Below are positions 3,953 to 5,969 of a DNA stretch of 5,969 bases, in pieces. Made by a program: the position numbers and the translations under genes. Each line of letters begins with the position of its first letter. Position 1 is the stretch's first letter. Location: positions 1-5,969 of the forward strand of contig CAKUKJ010000162.1 in assembly GCA_934662525.1 (NCBI GenBank). The letters are read 5' to 3'. Source of the DNA: an uncultured Coriobacteriales bacterium. Its GTDB lineage: Bacteria; Actinomycetota; Coriobacteriia; Coriobacteriales; UMGS124. The notes beneath the pieces are model-generated. The model was not told where the DNA came from, ran no database searches, and saw nothing but the letters and a program-made list of their open reading frames with translations.

Positions 3953-5969
3953 TTACTCCCTCCCCTCATAGGTGGGCAACCATTCCTTCAGACGCGGGTC
4001 GGAGGAATCATGGATGATCTCGGTGCCGTCCGAACCGCAGGGCACGGGGTTGTTGAACGGCGAGTTCTCAGGCGTGGCCTTGTAAATCTTGACCTGATAG
4101 GAGCGTAGGTTGGACGTGCCGGAGATGGGATCCTGGGCGTCCTTGTCGATGAGGCAGTTGACCTGCGAGAGCTGGAAGCCGTGGCCGGAATCCTGGATCT
4201 CGGGGTACCACCAGGTGTGCTCTAGGTTGACCGTGTGCTGGTCCACGCCGTAGTACAGGTCGGCGCACTCGCGGATCTTGCCGTAAGGCGTCTCGATCCA
4301 CACCCAGTCGCCTTGCTCGATGCCGTACTGGGCGGCGGTGACGGGGTTGATCTCGATGCGGGGCACAGGCCACAGCTCGCGGCACCAGGGCAGCTGCCTG
4401 TGCTCGGAGTGGAAGTACACCGGGATGCGGCGGCCGGTCGTGGCCGTGAGCGGGTACTCCTTGGCCATCTCGGGGTCGGCGACGGGGCCATGCGGCGGCT
4501 CGGTCCAGCTGGGCAGCCACAAATCCTCGCGGTCGGGCATGTAGGACTCGACGACGCAGCTCCACAGCTCATGCTTCATCGTGGGCGTGAAGAAGCCGGG
4601 CTTCCAGTCGGCGATGCCGGGGCCTGCGGTGTAGTCGAGGCGCGCCCAGACGGCGTCGCGGCCGCGGAAGCCGCCGGTCTGGTAACGGCGGTAGGTGCCC
4701 CACATGTCGGGCTCGATTTCCTTGGCCTGCCACCAGCCGTGGGTCTGGAAGTCGCGCACGTAGTCTGCCCAATGCTCGTACTTGGGCGTGATCTCGCTGA
4801 AGAGCTTGCCCTTGCGCTCCATGTTGACGACTTTGCCGTTCTCCACGGTGTAGTACGTCTTGGTGTACTCGTCGTCGGAGAGGAGCTTGATGGAGTCGTC
4901 GAGCTGCCAGTTGATGTCAGGCCACTCGTTGCCTTCCTCGGTGTTCCAAGGCATGCCCCAACGGCGGAACAGGTCCATGACGATCTCGGGGTCGTACATG
5001 GCCTCCGCAGGAGGCTCGACGCACTTGACCGTGGCTCCCATGCCGCCGGCGGAACCCTGGGAGGCACGGGGGCTGGACAGCTCGATCCAGTGGGCGACGG
5101 GCAGGATGATGTCTGCCGCGTCGGTGGAGGGGGCGTGCCACAGGTTCAGGTCGACGTAGAAGTCGAGGCTGTTGAGGGCGTCCCAGGCAAACGTGGAGTT
5201 GCAGGCGCACATGAAGTTGCCCGACTCGTTCCACAGGGCGCGCACGGGGTAGGGATCGCCCGTCAACATAGCGTTGAACGTGGTGTTCATGTCGCACCAG
5301 TAGCCCCACCAGTCGAGCAGCGGGAAGTTCTTGATGCCGAGCTGCTTCTCGTTGACCTCGCGGGGAGGCAGCGACGCGCCGGGCACCCAGGCGGAGAAGC
5401 CCTGCAGGTCGCCGTCGATGGGGACGATCGTGGTGGAGCGGTTGCCGCCGGGGGTGTCGATGTTGCCCGTCAGGGCGACGATGGCGTCGCAGCAGCGCGA
5501 GTTCTGGACGGCGTTGCAGGCATGCTCGATGGCGAGCATGTACTGGATGCCGCCGTTGCCGTATCCGGTCTCAGGGTCGATGCGGGTAGCGTAGGCCTTG
5601 GCAGCGCCCTCGATCTCCTCGGCGGGGATGCCGGTGATTTCGGCGGCCTTCTCGGGGGCGTACTCGGCGGCCTTCTCGGCCAGGATGTCGAAGACGGGGC
5701 GCACGGTGTGCTTGGAGCCGTCCTTGAGGGTCACCTCGAACTCGCCGTACAGGGCCGGGTCAATCGCCGGGTCGAAGGGCAGCAGATCCGGCACATGGCC
5801 CTGGATGTAGCCCTTGAGGCAGTTGGCCTGCTCGGCCTCCTTGCCCTCGCGGGCCTTCATGGAGTCGTAGTTCTCGCCCTCCCAGAAGCCGCCGGTCTCG
5901 TCGATGACGCCCTCGGAGTCGGCGTTGAACCAGGTGAACTCGCCGTACTGGTGCTCGATACCGTCGGCC
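3953..5969 (-). CDS. Molybdopterin-dependent oxidoreductase, catalytic subunit (DMSO reductase superfamily), 5'-partial
   Basis: This is the catalytic subunit of a bis-MGD molybdo- (or tungsto-) enzyme. The frame is open to the window edge, so 671 C-terminal residues are visible. The N-terminal [4Fe-4S] motif, any Tat signal and the metal-ligand region are missing; the first internal Met (5860) is not the start. Family landmarks are GNIDTPGGN (5441-5467), the ADIILPVAHWIE segment (about 5081-5119), and a C-terminal molydopterin-binding domain with HSEHRQLPW (near 4384-4411) and GIEQGDWVWIETPYGKIREC (about 4268-4327). The HSEHRQ and HTWWYPE signatures resemble the acetylene hydratase, pyrogallol transhydroxylase and catechol dehydroxylase branch more than classical DmsA or NarG; this is judged from memory of the families. 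The substrate is unknown. The gene ends with TAA 3 nt before the ferredoxin gene, so the two are almost certainly one operon and one complex. No frameshift is seen. Confidence 0.93.
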   Translation of the reverse strand, partial: ADGIEHQYGEFTWFNADSEGVIDETGGFWEGENYDSMKAREGKEAEQANCLKGYIQGHVPDLLPFDPAIDPALYGEFEVTLKDGSKHTVRPVFDILAEKAAEYAPEKAAEITGIPAEEIEGAAKAYATRIDPETGYGNGGIQYMLAIEHACNAVQNSRCCDAIVALTGNIDTPGGNRSTTIVPIDGDLQGFSAWVPGASLPPREVNEKQLGIKNFPLLDWWGYWCDMNTTFNAMLTGDPYPVRALWNESGNFMCACNSTFAWDALNSLDFYVDLNLWHAPSTDAADIILPVAHWIELSSPRASQGSAGGMGATVKCVEPPAEAMYDPEIVMDLFRRWGMPWNTEEGNEWPDINWQLDDSIKLLSDDEYTKTYYTVENGKVVNMERKGKLFSEITPKYEHWADYVRDFQTHGWWQAKEIEPDMWGTYRRYQTGGFRGRDAVWARLDYTAGPGIADWKPGFFTPTMKHELWSCVVESYMPDREDLWLPSWTEPPHGPVADPEMAKEYPLTATTGRRIPVYFHSEHRQLPWCRELWPVPRIEINPVTAAQYGIEQGDWVWIETPYGKIRECADLYYGVDQHTVNLEHTWWYPEIQDSGHGFQLSQVNCLIDKDAQDPISGTSNLRSYQVKIYKATPENSPFNNPVPCGSDGTEIIHDSSDPRLKEWLPTYEGRE
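3956..3967 (-). promoter_or_regulatory. Shine-Dalgarno of the ferredoxin subunit gene, inside the molybdoenzyme gene end
   Basis: On the minus strand the purine run GAGGGGAGGGAG lies 6 nt before the ATG at 3949 and overlaps the last codons of the upstream gene. It fixes the ferredoxin start and suggests translational coupling, which would help make the two subunits in fixed ratio. Confidence 0.75.

Noticed and set aside
3287..4108. Long plus-strand open frame (273 codons)
   Set aside because: It is antisense to the ferredoxin subunit gene; its low-complexity Ala/Val/Gly-rich product is typical of a shadow frame.
1..5969. CRISPR arrays, tRNA or rRNA genes, insertion sequences
   Set aside because: No regularly spaced repeats, cloverleaf-like segments, rRNA-like conserved stretches or transposase motifs were seen on either strand.

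Overview
The window is a high-GC segment whose real genes all lie on the minus strand, so they read from right to left. The proteins are acidic and rich in Fe-S motifs. Together they form an anaerobic molybdoenzyme locus: a large bis-MGD (DMSO reductase superfamily) catalytic subunit, its four-cluster ferredoxin partner, a second multi-cluster Fe-S protein, and a TorD-type chaperone. This combination, and the sequence style of the catalytic subunit, best fit an anaerobic gut actinobacterium of the Coriobacteriia/Eggerthellaceae type, a group with many such paralogues. That taxonomic call is inference from family resemblance.

Layout in the direction of transcription. (1) 5969-3953: C-terminal 671 residues of the molybdopterin oxidoreductase; the N-terminus lies outside the window. 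(2) 3949-3200: DmsB/NrfC-type 4x[4Fe-4S] electron-transfer subunit, 3 nt after the first gene, with its Shine-Dalgarno inside the end of that gene. (3) 3199-2828: 372 nt without a gene. It holds a weak terminator-like hairpin and then a strongly foldable stretch that I read as a structured RNA on the minus strand. (4) 2827-1697: 376-residue Fe-S protein with ferredoxin-like modules at both ends. (5) 1696-1594: short AT-rich spacer that may hold a promoter. (6) 1593-835: 252-residue protein of unknown function that looks like two tandem winged-helix domains. (7) 791-81: TorD/DmsD-like chaperone. (8) 80-1: no supported gene.

How they may work together (inference): the chaperone helps mature the catalytic subunit and load its cofactor. 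The four-cluster ferredoxin passes electrons to or from the molybdenum site. The second Fe-S protein may connect this pair to a cellular electron donor, since no membrane anchor subunit (DmsC/NrfD type) is seen here. The substrate cannot be told from the sequence; the catalytic subunit resembles the acetylene hydratase / transhydroxylase / catechol dehydroxylase branch.

The most interesting item is the gene-free stretch at about 2866-3098. It can fold into a 167-nt multibranched RNA closed by a 14-bp helix, with an additional 12-bp hairpin on its 5' side. Several helices are intact only as minus-strand RNA, because they use G-U wobbles that would be A-C mismatches on the other strand. It lies just upstream of the Fe-S protein gene, whose ribosome binding site can itself be paired. 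I match it to no RNA class from memory.
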